A stretch of 64,000 nt of DNA from Lewinellaceae bacterium (GTDB lineage Bacteria > Bacteroidota > Bacteroidia > Chitinophagales > Saprospiraceae). The stretch is taken from assembly GCA_020636315.1 (NCBI GenBank), contig JACJYA010000015.1, positions 62,001-126,000 of the forward strand, in the 5' to 3' direction. Below are positions 18,027 to 26,808 of this stretch, in pieces. The notes below the pieces were generated by a model. The model was not told the origin of the DNA. It searched no databases and saw only the letters and a program-made list of their open reading frames with translations. A program made the translations under genes and the position numbers. How positions within the stretch are numbered: the first letter of the stretch is position 1; every line of letters starts with the position of its first letter.

Positions 18027-19610
18027 TTGAATATCCAAGGTTCTACATATCGCCCCTGGCTGTACGCGGGAATACTGGCGCTGCTGGCGCCGGCCCTGCT
18101 GGTCAACCTGGGAGAGCTGGCGTTCATTGACGACGAAGGCATTCGTGCCCTGGTGGCGCTCGAAATGAAACTTTCGGGCAACTACATCACGCCAACCATG
18201 CACGGAGATTTTTATTACAACAAACCTCCGTTATGGAACTGGATACTGCTTTTATTCTTCGAAATCACCGGCCGGGCCAATGAATTTACTGCGAGGATTC
18301 CCACCGTACTCTGCCTCCTGGGTTATGGAGGGACGATCTACTATTTCTTTCGCCTTCACTATTCCCGTAAAACAGCCTTCCTGAATGCTCTTGTTTTCAT
18401 CACCTGCGGCCGGATCTTGTTCTGGGACTCCATCCTTGCCCTTATCGACATCTGCTTTTCCTGGGTGACATTTACCGCTTTCATGGTGGTATATCACCAG
18501 TTTCAAAAGGAAAAATGGCTGAAACTGTTTCTTTTCAGCTACCTGCTTACGGCAGCCGGTTTCCTGATGAAGGGACTGCCGTCAATCGTTTTTCAAGGCA
18601 CCACTTTACTGGTGTATTTCGCCTACCGGCGCCGGTTCCGGACGTTATTTTCCTGGCAGCACGTGCTGGGCGGGCTGGCCTTTCTGCTGATCGTCGGTGG
18701 TTACTATCTCATTTATCACCAGTACAACAGCCTGGAGAATGTATTTACTACTCTGTTTCGGGAGTCCTCCAAACGTACTGCAGCCAACTATGGCTTCTGG
18801 AATACGATCGGCCATTTCTTCCTCTTTCCCTTCGAGATGGTTTATCACTTTTTGCCCTGGTCACTGATGATCCTTTATTTTATCCGCCGGGACGGGCTGG
18901 CCATTATTAAGGCCGATAGCTTTATCACCTTCAACCTCATCGCTTTTCTGGCCAACATTCTCATCTACTGGACTTCTCCGGAAGTATATCCGCGCTATCT
19001 GCTGATGCTGGCCCCCCTGATCTTCTCCACTTTTATTCATCTGCACCCCGTCCATCAGGCGAACAATACCTGGCAGTACCGAACCATTCACTTTTTCTTT
19101 TTTCTGTTCTGCATTGTCGCTTCGGTAATTGCCTTTATTCCCTTTTTTACCGAACGGCCGCAGGGGGTGCCCTACCGCTATCTGATGACCCTTGCCGTGG
19201 GTTTGTCATTATCCGGGCTTACCTTTCTTTACTGGAAATGGAAGGAAGAGCGGCTGTTGATAATGGTTGCTGTGCTCCTTACCTTCAGGGTGGGCTTTAA
19301 CTGGTTTGTCCTTCCCGACCGGAACGATAATGACTTCGGCGACATCTGCCGGCAGACCAGTAAAGAGATGGGGAAAAAATTCAAAGACAGGGAGTTGTTC
19401 GTTTATAAAGAAACCCTCATGCAGCCGACCAACTCCTTTTACCTTACCAACGAACGCGGAGCCATCATACCCCGCAAAAATGGTAACTTTGATGAAGGCG
19501 ACTTGTTTATTATTGATCCCGAAGCCTATCCGGAAGTGGAATATCAGAAAGCCGGAGAGTTCAAAGTGCGCCACGGAAAGCTAACCTACGATATCGGCAG
19601 GTTTAAATGA
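18027..19610 (+). CDS. ArnT/PMT-like membrane glycosyltransferase
   Basis: 527 aa from TTG 18027; no ATG occurs before residue ~49 and the promoter at 17997 rules out the earlier TTG. About 11-12 hydrophobic segments. The first periplasmic loop has the GT-C signature: FIDDEGIRALVALEMKLSGNYITPTMHGDFYYNKPPLWNW (Asp-Glu catalytic pair, then Y-x-K-PPL). These enzymes move a sugar from a polyprenyl-phosphate donor to lipid A, glycan or protein at the outer face of the inner membrane. The following GT2 gene, 9 bp downstream, would make such a polyprenyl donor, so the two form a functional pair (inference). Confidence 0.88.
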   Translation: MNIQGSTYRPWLYAGILALLAPALLVNLGELAFIDDEGIRALVALEMKLSGNYITPTMHGDFYYNKPPLWNWILLLFFEITGRANEFTARIPTVLCLLGYGGTIYYFFRLHYSRKTAFLNALVFITCGRILFWDSILALIDICFSWVTFTAFMVVYHQFQKEKWLKLFLFSYLLTAAGFLMKGLPSIVFQGTTLLVYFAYRRRFRTLFSWQHVLGGLAFLLIVGGYYLIYHQYNSLENVFTTLFRESSKRTAANYGFWNTIGHFFLFPFEMVYHFLPWSLMILYFIRRDGLAIIKADSFITFNLIAFLANILIYWTSPEVYPRYLLMLAPLIFSTFIHLHPVHQANNTWQYRTIHFFFFLFCIVASVIAFIPFFTERPQGVPYRYLMTLAVGLSLSGLTFLYWKWKEERLLIMVAVLLTFRVGFNWFVLPDRNDNDFGDICRQTSKEMGKKFKDRELFVYKETLMQPTNSFYLTNERGAIIPRKNGNFDEGDLFIIDPEAYPEVEYQKAGEFKVRHGKLTYDIGRFK

Positions 19611-19619
19611 CCAGATCTT

Positions 19620-20585
19620 ATGTCTCTAAAATTATCAGTTGTCGTAACAGTATATAACGAGGAGCTCAATATTAAACCCCTTTTTGAACAGATCACCACT
19701 GCTCTTAAAGGGATAGAATACGAGGCCATCTACGTGGATGATGGATCTTCGGACAATACCCTCCGTGAATTGTACAGCATACGCCACCCTCGCCTCAAAG
19801 TGGTTGAATTCCGGAAAAACTACGGGCAAAGCCTGGCCCTGATGGCCGGCATCGAACAGGCGGAGGGGGAATACATTGCCACCATGGACGGAGATCTTCA
19901 GAATGACCCCTCCGACATTCCCGATATGCTCCGCCTGGCCGAAAAGGGGAATTTCGATATGGTGGCAGGTGAGCGCGCCAAGCGAAAGGACGGTATGGTC
20001 TTGCGCAAGATACCCAGTAAGATCGCCAACTTCATCATCAGGAATGCTTCCGGAGTGAACCTCAAAGATTACGGTTGCGCGCTGAGAGTATTCCGCGCCG
20101 AAATTGCCAAAGACATGGGAATCTACGGTGAGTTGCACCGCTTTATCCCTGTATTGGCCTATCTCGAAGGAGCGCGCATCACTCAGGTGGAGGTCAAACA
20201 CCACGCCCGGGAGTTCGGGCAATCGAAATACGGCCTCAACCGTACCTTCAAAGTGCTCAGCGACCTGCTGCTCATGGTCTTTCTCAAAAAGTACATGCAA
20301 CGCCCCATGCACCTGTTCGGCAATACCGGCCTTTTGCTTTTTGCCGTAGGCGCAGTGATCAACCTTTACCTCATCGTGCTCAAGATACTGGGCCAGGATA
20401 TCTGGGGCAAGCCTCTGCTCATCCTGGGGTTGATGCTGGTCATTGCGGGTATCCAACTGGTGACCATAGGTATCGCTATCGAGATACAGATGCGCACCTA
20501 TTTCGAATCCCAGCAGAAGCGGCCTTACAAGATCCGCAGGGTAGTTACGGGAGGCGTAACGAAAGAGAAGGCTAAAGCTGATTAG
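19620..20585 (+). CDS. Polyprenyl-phosphate glycosyltransferase, GT2 (GtrB/DPM1-like)
   Basis: 321 aa. GT2 catalytic domain 1-230: VVVTVYNEELNI, YVDDGSSDNT, DxD-type MDGDLQNDP and the RKDGMVLRKIPSKIANFIIR amphipathic stretch seen in DPMS. Two C-terminal membrane spans (about 236-258 and 267-292) and a basic tail follow, as in GtrB/ArnC-type enzymes that transfer a sugar to undecaprenyl phosphate. It begins 9 bp after the ArnT-like gene and is followed by a small hairpin (AGGCAA/TTGCCT, 20588-20603) with a T-rich tail that may terminate the operon. Confidence 0.92.
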   Translation: MSLKLSVVVTVYNEELNIKPLFEQITTALKGIEYEAIYVDDGSSDNTLRELYSIRHPRLKVVEFRKNYGQSLALMAGIEQAEGEYIATMDGDLQNDPSDIPDMLRLAEKGNFDMVAGERAKRKDGMVLRKIPSKIANFIIRNASGVNLKDYGCALRVFRAEIAKDMGIYGELHRFIPVLAYLEGARITQVEVKHHAREFGQSKYGLNRTFKVLSDLLLMVFLKKYMQRPMHLFGNTGLLLFAVGAVINLYLIVLKILGQDIWGKPLLILGLMLVIAGIQLVTIGIAIEIQMRTYFESQQKRPYKIRRVVTGGVTKEKAKAD

Positions 20586-20604
20586 GCAGGCAACTTATTG
20601 CCTT

Positions 20605-21816
20605 TCATTTATTTACGGCTTCATTTTTCGAAATTTCAATACTCCCATCCTCCTGTATATCGAATGCACGCCAATTTTCATAATCAGTGACAATTAGCTT
20701 GTCATTTCCCGCATAGAAAGTCCGCTTTAAAGTGTTTCTATTTCCAATACCAAGTTCCGCCGGTTCATATTTAAACAGTAGCGTTCCCGTTTTTTTGTTA
20801 ATGATGTATAAGTTGCCGTCGCTCCCACCGATGAGGAATAGCTTGTCTTTATTAACGTGCACTCTGCTGGGAGTACCCGCAATTGGACATTGCCAGAGGA
20901 TACGGCCATTTTCGGCATCCAAAGCATACAGGACTTCATTTTCACAGGCAAAGAAAAGACTCCCGTCATCCAGTAACAAGCGGGAAGTAAGCATGTCCCG
21001 GGGAAGAGAAACCCTCCATATTTCATTTTGATCTTCCATGCCTATGCAAGCTACCTGATTATTGGCAACCCAGTATGTCCTGTCGCCCTCCACAATTCCC
21101 TGATGGGCCACTCCGTCTCCGGAAGGATTTTCCGGATAAATTTCGATGGTTTTAAGGGAGGAGGTATCATTCAGCGGCCAAAAAACAAGAACACTTTTGG
21201 TGCTGGCCCTGGGTACAAAATGGATGGTACCGGTAATACAAATAGTATCTTCTTTACCCATGGGTGCAATTGACGGGGACCGGGCGGACAATCTCCCAAC
21301 AGGGGGCATGGCAAAAGTTTTTATTTCCCTTGACTTTCCTGTATAGATATCGAATTCCAGTATCCGGATCAATTGGTTCCGGCCATCATAATAGGTGCGG
21401 AAAATCCGGGCGCCAATTCCTTCCACAAAAGATTCTCCCGGCCAGCTGCTTTGGTGGCTCCATAGCGTACTTCCGTCGGCCAGGTTGATAGCGATCAGGC
21501 TGGAACCAATGGGGAGGGCCAGAATATCATCGAATAGGTAGTGTTTCAGATTATAATAGCATTTCCGCAACAGGCTATCGGGCCCCAGCCAGTTCCATAC
21601 CGGTGTACCTGCTCTCAGGCTTACGGCTTTCAGACAGTCAGCAGGGCCGCATTTGCCGGCAAGTATGGCCACCCCATCATGTACGATGGGGTACAGGTGA
21701 AAGTTTTCAGAAGCCTCGGCCTGCCAGTACCGGGCCCTTTCAGAGCCGGGTTTACATCCGGTGAGGGCCAATAAGCAGAAGCAGGGCCAAAGAAGCAAAC
21801 AATACGTATTGCCCAT
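20605..21816 (-). CDS. PQQ-like beta-propeller lipoprotein
   Basis: 403 aa. Lipoprotein signal with lipobox LTGC. The body contains repeated propeller blades, clearest as INLADGSTLWSHQ, YALDAENGRILWQCPIAG and YIINKKTGTLLFKYEP (each ending in a W/F-x-Y/C strand), the PQQ-like/WD-type pattern of BamB-like proteins. No PQQ dehydrogenase catalytic residues are evident, so a scaffold or binding role is more likely. It is the last member of a minus-strand run of five exported proteins, 101 bp after the hydrolase gene. Substrate unknown. Confidence 0.8.
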   Translation of the reverse strand: MGNTYCLLLWPCFCLLALTGCKPGSERARYWQAEASENFHLYPIVHDGVAILAGKCGPADCLKAVSLRAGTPVWNWLGPDSLLRKCYYNLKHYLFDDILALPIGSSLIAINLADGSTLWSHQSSWPGESFVEGIGARIFRTYYDGRNQLIRILEFDIYTGKSREIKTFAMPPVGRLSARSPSIAPMGKEDTICITGTIHFVPRASTKSVLVFWPLNDTSSLKTIEIYPENPSGDGVAHQGIVEGDRTYWVANNQVACIGMEDQNEIWRVSLPRDMLTSRLLLDDGSLFFACENEVLYALDAENGRILWQCPIAGTPSRVHVNKDKLFLIGGSDGNLYIINKKTGTLLFKYEPAELGIGNRNTLKRTFYAGNDKLIVTDYENWRAFDIQEDGSIEISKNEAVNK

Positions 21817-21917
21817 GTTATTTCTTTCGTTTCAATTTTCAGGGAGCGAATAGAATGAGCGCTTGTTTGGAGGCAGCGGCCTTGTGCTCCAGCCACTACC
21901 TCCTGAACGGGAACAGA

Positions 21918-23267
21918 TTATTGCTTGGGTATCCGGAAAGCATCCCCGGCGCTTCCTTCGAACAGGTCCTCAAAAGCATCCGATACGACCGGTTTGAGGC
22001 CTGCCCGGCTTTCCTGGAAATGGTTGGTTTCCTCCAGATGGTACGTTTTGACGGCGCCATCCAGTAGTTGTTCGCTCCGGGTCAGCAGGCCATCATTGAG
22101 CTCGGGCACGAGTGCGGTGGCAGTTATGGTTTCATCGTCCGGCAACCCCGCACAGAACTCTTCACAGGTCAGGTTCATCCCCCAATCTCCCCAGGCCATA
22201 TCCGTGGCACATCCTATCATGCACTCATCATATTCGCTGGGGATGTTTATGGTAACTTCCGTTTCCTCAAGGCTTGAATTTTCCAGCAGCGCAATTTGCC
22301 ATTCGGCGGCCAGCAACTGGTTGGCAAATTCACAACGCAGAATACGGGCCAGCTCTTCATCTCTTTCTCTTACTGCCTCAAATTCAGTAATAAAGTTTTG
22401 CCTTTGGCTATTGATAAAGCTGCCGATTCGCGATATCAGATTATCCAGGTCAAGGCTCGGCGAGACGGCTCCTATGAAATTCAACACGCCTCCCAGAAAA
22501 CCGGTGGTATTTCTTATCGTGGTATAGTAAAAATCTTTCATCGCTTTTTGCCTCGCCATCTCCAACCGGTCAGCATAACAATCGGTATAATAATCTCCAT
22601 CTGAAGGAAAAGCTCTCGAAGACATAAGCCTTGTGATCGAAAAATCTTCAACGCTGCCCCACATAACGGCGAAGGGGACCGTTGGCATATTTGCGTTTAA
22701 ATCCAATAAAACTTCACTTCCTGTTCCGGCATCTGACAAATATTCTCTTCCTCCGTATAAACCGGTTATCCAACTGTCGAAAGCCCCGACGAGATCGCAA
22801 TCATCACACCTGTCTCCTCCTTTGATGTCCTGGATGGCGTCAACCAGTATCTGAGCGCGGGTGCCGTTGGCGTTAGGCTCAATGATAGTGGCAAAATCAA
22901 TGGCGGATGATCCCTGGTTGGGTGTTCCCACGAGGACCATTGCCGATACGTTGTCAGACTTATGCTGAAGGTCTCTCATGACCAGTCCTCCATAATCATG
23001 GGCGATGCCCAGAAGGTCGTCATAGTTTTCGATTGATTCCGCCACCGCATCTGCGGCGGCTTCTACTCCAAGCCCCGGCTGATATACGTTGGAAAAGACG
23101 TAATTTTGAAAATCATAGCCCAGATATTCAAAGTAGTTTTCCGTGCCGTTCCATCCATGGGAGGTTTGGGAAACACCTCTCATCCAAAGGGTATTTCTCT
23201 GGGCTGAGGCGGCATTTACCAGCAGAAGAGCGGCAATCAGAGCAGTGAATTTTATTCTGTTTTTCAT
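21918..23267 (-). CDS. Secreted alpha/beta-hydrolase-like protein with Asp at the nucleophile position
   Basis: 449 aa from ATG 23267 (MKNRIKFTAL signal peptide, cleavage after ASAQ). The segment LLGIAHDYGGLVMRDL...VSAMVLVGTPNQGSS (86-120) matches the nucleophile elbow of PGAP1/lipase-type esterases (G-H-S-x-G-G...GTP-x-x-GS), but the Ser is Asp91. Asp in this place is the nucleophile in haloalkane dehalogenases and epoxide hydrolases (H-D-x-G). A late His416 (ETNHFQES) could complete a triad. Cysteines are frequent (CDDCD, CMIGC, CEEFC). It starts 1 bp after the upstream lipoprotein gene's stop, so the two are tightly coupled. Enzyme activity and substrate are unknown. Confidence 0.72.
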   Translation of the reverse strand: MKNRIKFTALIAALLLVNAASAQRNTLWMRGVSQTSHGWNGTENYFEYLGYDFQNYVFSNVYQPGLGVEAAADAVAESIENYDDLLGIAHDYGGLVMRDLQHKSDNVSAMVLVGTPNQGSSAIDFATIIEPNANGTRAQILVDAIQDIKGGDRCDDCDLVGAFDSWITGLYGGREYLSDAGTGSEVLLDLNANMPTVPFAVMWGSVEDFSITRLMSSRAFPSDGDYYTDCYADRLEMARQKAMKDFYYTTIRNTTGFLGGVLNFIGAVSPSLDLDNLISRIGSFINSQRQNFITEFEAVRERDEELARILRCEFANQLLAAEWQIALLENSSLEETEVTINIPSEYDECMIGCATDMAWGDWGMNLTCEEFCAGLPDDETITATALVPELNDGLLTRSEQLLDGAVKTYHLEETNHFQESRAGLKPVVSDAFEDLFEGSAGDAFRIPKQ

Positions 23268-23268
23268 T

Positions 23269-24141
23269 TTAAAAGCTTTTTTCAAGATTAAAGTTTGAGA
23301 TGACAGAGCGCTTGATGATGGCCATCTTTTTTCCACTGAACGGACTATCCATATAGGTCACGAAAGTATGGCCGGTAATGGCCGGGGCGCCGGCTTCCCC
23401 GGAAAAGGAGAAATAAGATTTGGTTTGCAGGGTTCCGTCGGCATCGAAATTGGCCTGCCCGCGGACGAGTTGCAGTTCTTTATCTATGATAAGTTCCGAA
23501 AAAGACCCATCCTCATAAGTGTGCCTCAATAAGGCAATACTTTCATTTTCCGTGGGCCTCACTTCGAAGCCGGCATCTGCAAAGCCCTCAAGCAGTCCGG
23601 ACATCTGCTCTGCGGTAATTACCGTTGCCTGCTCTCCCATGCCTTCAATGATGTTTTGGTATAAGGCGAGGCTCGTACCATCGGAAAAGCTTTGAGCAAG
23701 CACTTCTCCATCGGCATTGTACGACGATATGGTTCCGTTGCTGAACACCATTTTATCCATCGAGTATTGCTCGGGAAACGTAATCGGCCCAATGGCCCCT
23801 GCCGGATATTCGGATGCATTCTCAGGCTGTAAGGCGTGCGCTTCGGCAATCAGCTGCCCATCTTCCAGGATACAGGCTTCTACCGTGCACCCTTCGGACC
23901 GGGGGAGCCGCAATGTCTGTTCACCCTGGGTCAATTCCTCCTGTTCGCCGGGATGAAAGGCTCGCGCATAGGTGTAAGTGGTAATTTCATAGCTCAGGGC
24001 GATCCGGCAATCGTTTTGGGCAATCGGGCCCTGTTTCTCCACCTCTGATATCCCATTCCTGTCTTTTGAACAGGCCGCCAGGCAAAGAAGGGCGATCCAC
24101 AGCCAGGCTGCGCCGAGGCTTCGGTTAGTGATATTCTTCAT
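23269..24141 (-). CDS. Hypothetical lipoprotein
   Basis: 290 aa. Signal peptide with lipobox LAAC, then a soluble beta-rich domain with repeated short strands (e.g. MVFSNGTISSYNADGEVLAQSFSDGTSLALY and LQLVRGQANFDADGTLQTKSYFSF), suggesting an extended sheet or YD/MORN-like fold. I recognise no family. The stop is separated by one base from the ATG of the hydrolase-like gene, implying translational coupling and a joint function. Upstream is the cysteine-repeat T9SS gene, 48 bp away. Confidence 0.72.
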   Translation of the reverse strand: MKNITNRSLGAAWLWIALLCLAACSKDRNGISEVEKQGPIAQNDCRIALSYEITTYTYARAFHPGEQEELTQGEQTLRLPRSEGCTVEACILEDGQLIAEAHALQPENASEYPAGAIGPITFPEQYSMDKMVFSNGTISSYNADGEVLAQSFSDGTSLALYQNIIEGMGEQATVITAEQMSGLLEGFADAGFEVRPTENESIALLRHTYEDGSFSELIIDKELQLVRGQANFDADGTLQTKSYFSFSGEAGAPAITGHTFVTYMDSPFSGKKMAIIKRSVISNFNLEKSF

Positions 24142-24189
24142 TATAAAAAGGTTTAAGGTTAAAAAAATATATTTGTGGAATTAATCTGC

Positions 24190-26697
24190 TCAATAACGGA
24201 CAATCCTGGAATAGCAGGCAGGCCCGCTGCGGGTATAGAAAATGAGGGCGAATACGCCGGTATTGGGTAGTTTCAGCGGCCGGGGCGCCCGTAAATCCTC
24301 CGGAGCAAGCTCCATCTGGCTGACCACCCTGCCCGTACTTATGTCCACGGCCTGAACCTGCTCGATCTGCTTCTCTCCAACTTCCCGGAAATCGATTATC
24401 ACCATTCCATTACCTGGGTGCGAAAAAAGTTTCACACCACATGCCAGGGCCTGAACACCGGTGGCGGCAGTGGCGGCCCTTCTCTGCAAAAGGTTCCCTG
24501 CACAATAATCTTCACAGGGTATTTCCGCGACAAAGTCATTGCCCACTACAACATCACCGTCACATTCTATCTGGATATAACAGGGCTTGAGGCCATCAAC
24601 ACATGGGCCCGATTCAAACGAAACAAAAATGTCTCCGTAGTCCTCAAATTGCATTCCGAAAAGGGAAGGGTTGCCACAAAATGCATCTCTCACACATTCT
24701 ACATTGTAGAGCGCCGTATTTTCCTCCCAATCGCCAAAATCAGGAAGGCTGAAGATGTTCTCCACCACATCGCCGTCGCAGCTTACCGTGCCCATGCAGA
24801 TGTCACCGCTATTATCGAATTCCCAGAATATCCATTCTTCGCCGGAAGAGGTTCCGTAGAGCCTTTCTTCAAAATCATTATTATACGAACACGTTACATC
24901 CCGCAGGCAACCGTTCTGCTCATCATACTCCCAATCCTCAAATTGGGTTTCTACATACCCTCCGCTCACTTCCCCGTCGTGAAGAGCCCCCTCATTACAT
25001 TGAACAGTACCCATACAACCTTCAAACCCAGTGTATTCCCAGGTAATGTTACTTATCCCGGCCTCTTCCGTACCTATTGATTGGCCCCCACAGATCACAT
25101 ATCTGAAACAGGTGCCCTCGGTTTCATCGAAAAATGGCTCGCTGTATTCTGCAGGCGTTTCTATGATAAGCTCTTCACCTTCCCGGCAGGCAATAATGGC
25201 CTGGCAGAAATGATTCTGGTATTCATAGGAAATTTCATAAGGGGCGTTTGATTCAACAAAAAGCAATTCGCCTTCGTGGCAGGCCTCGCGAAAACACGCA
25301 TTGTTTTCTTCGGCGTACTCCCATTCTGAGCAAGCTGCTCCATCGACACATTCATTCATTATGCCAGGAACCTGCCCGCAGGTGAATTCCCGGCAGTAGA
25401 GTCCCTTCTCTTCGTGGTAGCGCCAGCCTGAAACCGGGGTTGCCTCCGGGCAAAGCACCAGGCAACCTTTATCCACCGGGTTTTCACAGCTACAGTGCGT
25501 GAGGGTGTAGCAGTATTCCCCGGGCTCGAGGTTTTCAAGAAGGGTTTGATTAACCGCAGTAAAACCATTGGGCCCGGACCAGGTAAGGGTGTAGAGGTCA
25601 AAATCAATGAATTCCTCTATGGCTATGCCTAATGGCGGTATTGGCACAAAGCGGTTGCCGTCATCGTATAATTTTCTGGGATTTATGTACAGAGGGGAAC
25701 TGGGGCAACTGATGTATGAACCGAGTGAAAATTGAACAGCGCCATATCCTGCAATAACGGGAACGAGTTCTTCCTGGACCAGAGCTCCCCCTTCGCAGGA
25801 GTATTCTACAAGCTGGTACTGTTGTATTTCCTGTTCAACGGCTGCGTTCAGGTGAAAACAACATTTATCGCAATTGGAGCCGGCAAACCCTTCACAGTCC
25901 TCTTCTTCAACCACGGGGAGGAACCCGGTAATGCTTGTCTCGTAAGAGTTCCCCGAAGAAGCGCCAAAGGAATAAGAAGCTGAAAAGGAACCGGTGATGG
26001 ATTGTTCCTGCCCTCCCATGTTAATTACCCCTCCAATTGACCAACCTGAATTTTCTGAAAAGCTTATTCCTGCCGAACCGGTAATTGACTGTTGAGGGTC
26101 GCCCAGACACGATTTGAAGCCGAGGTTGGATGCTACCGGGAAGGATTCACTCCATTGGTAATTTCCGTCGCTGGCCAGGTCTCCTACAACAACGGCCCCA
26201 TCCGGGATAACTACCTGCATAGTGGCGTAACTGTAATCGTCTATAATAAAATTGACCGTCGGCAGTTGGCCCTCGGCAAAGGCCAGCCCGGGAGTATAAA
26301 AATTGACGATCTGATCCGGATCTAAACAGAAATCAAATGTCTGCCCCGGCCAGCTGGGGGTAATATGCTCTGTCCAGAAATTGACCTGCTGGCCGGCTAT
26401 TTCCAACCCTACCTGCTCTGCTGAAAAATCTCCTACGCCACACCAATTGGTAACTCTGAAGCAAAGCTGAAGTGCATCATTTTCGTAAAAGCATTCAGAG
26501 GGAAAGGCAGGAGGGCATTGATACTCATTTCCGTAGGCATCCCGGCAATAAGTTTCCACTTCAATACAAATGCCGTCAGACAGCTCCAATAAGTTATAGG
26601 GAAATATTTCCGGTTCAACGCAATTCGGGCAGGATTGCACATAAATTGGAAAAGCTAATATGATTAAAGCCAATACTGATTGCAGAAGGACTTTCAT
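24190..26697 (-). CDS. Large cysteine-repeat surface protein with T9SS-type C-terminus
   Basis: 835 aa. Signal peptide 1-22 ending at QSC, so a lipobox reading is possible. Residues ~200-260 are Ser/Gly/Thr-rich and alternate (SITGSAGISFSENSG ... GSFSASYSFGASSGN), resembling the membrane hairpin of aerolysin/ETX-MTX2 proteins (tentative). Residues ~365-405 form an Ig-like module of the SprB type (LTWSGPNGFTAVNQTLLENL). Residues 435-712 hold nine C-x(4-5)-C pairs every 30-38 residues. The last ~80 residues look like a T9SS sorting domain (VQAVDISTGRVVSQ...NTGVFALIFYTRSG). Likely displayed on the cell surface; role unknown. Confidence 0.75.
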   Translation of the reverse strand: MKVLLQSVLALIILAFPIYVQSCPNCVEPEIFPYNLLELSDGICIEVETYCRDAYGNEYQCPPAFPSECFYENDALQLCFRVTNWCGVGDFSAEQVGLEIAGQQVNFWTEHITPSWPGQTFDFCLDPDQIVNFYTPGLAFAEGQLPTVNFIIDDYSYATMQVVIPDGAVVVGDLASDGNYQWSESFPVASNLGFKSCLGDPQQSITGSAGISFSENSGWSIGGVINMGGQEQSITGSFSASYSFGASSGNSYETSITGFLPVVEEEDCEGFAGSNCDKCCFHLNAAVEQEIQQYQLVEYSCEGGALVQEELVPVIAGYGAVQFSLGSYISCPSSPLYINPRKLYDDGNRFVPIPPLGIAIEEFIDFDLYTLTWSGPNGFTAVNQTLLENLEPGEYCYTLTHCSCENPVDKGCLVLCPEATPVSGWRYHEEKGLYCREFTCGQVPGIMNECVDGAACSEWEYAEENNACFREACHEGELLFVESNAPYEISYEYQNHFCQAIIACREGEELIIETPAEYSEPFFDETEGTCFRYVICGGQSIGTEEAGISNITWEYTGFEGCMGTVQCNEGALHDGEVSGGYVETQFEDWEYDEQNGCLRDVTCSYNNDFEERLYGTSSGEEWIFWEFDNSGDICMGTVSCDGDVVENIFSLPDFGDWEENTALYNVECVRDAFCGNPSLFGMQFEDYGDIFVSFESGPCVDGLKPCYIQIECDGDVVVGNDFVAEIPCEDYCAGNLLQRRAATAATGVQALACGVKLFSHPGNGMVIIDFREVGEKQIEQVQAVDISTGRVVSQMELAPEDLRAPRPLKLPNTGVFALIFYTRSGPACYSRIVRY

Positions 26698-26749
26698 TAT
26701 AAGCGCGTTTTAGTGCGTGAAAAGAAAAAATCATTGGAATATATCAGTA

Positions 26750-26797
26750 GCCTGCACCCGAACGCCCGACAAGGCGGGAAGCCTTTCGATTGCAGGC
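26750..26797 (-). terminator. Hairpin between the first two genes of the secreted cluster
   Basis: Arms GCCTGCA / TGCAGGC enclosing a second GC-rich stem (CGCC...GGCG). It lies just after the 26809-27612 gene's stop. No T-run follows, so it may be a processing or partial-termination site rather than a full terminator. Confidence 0.35.
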
Positions 26798-26808
26798 AGC
26801 GCTCAGGT

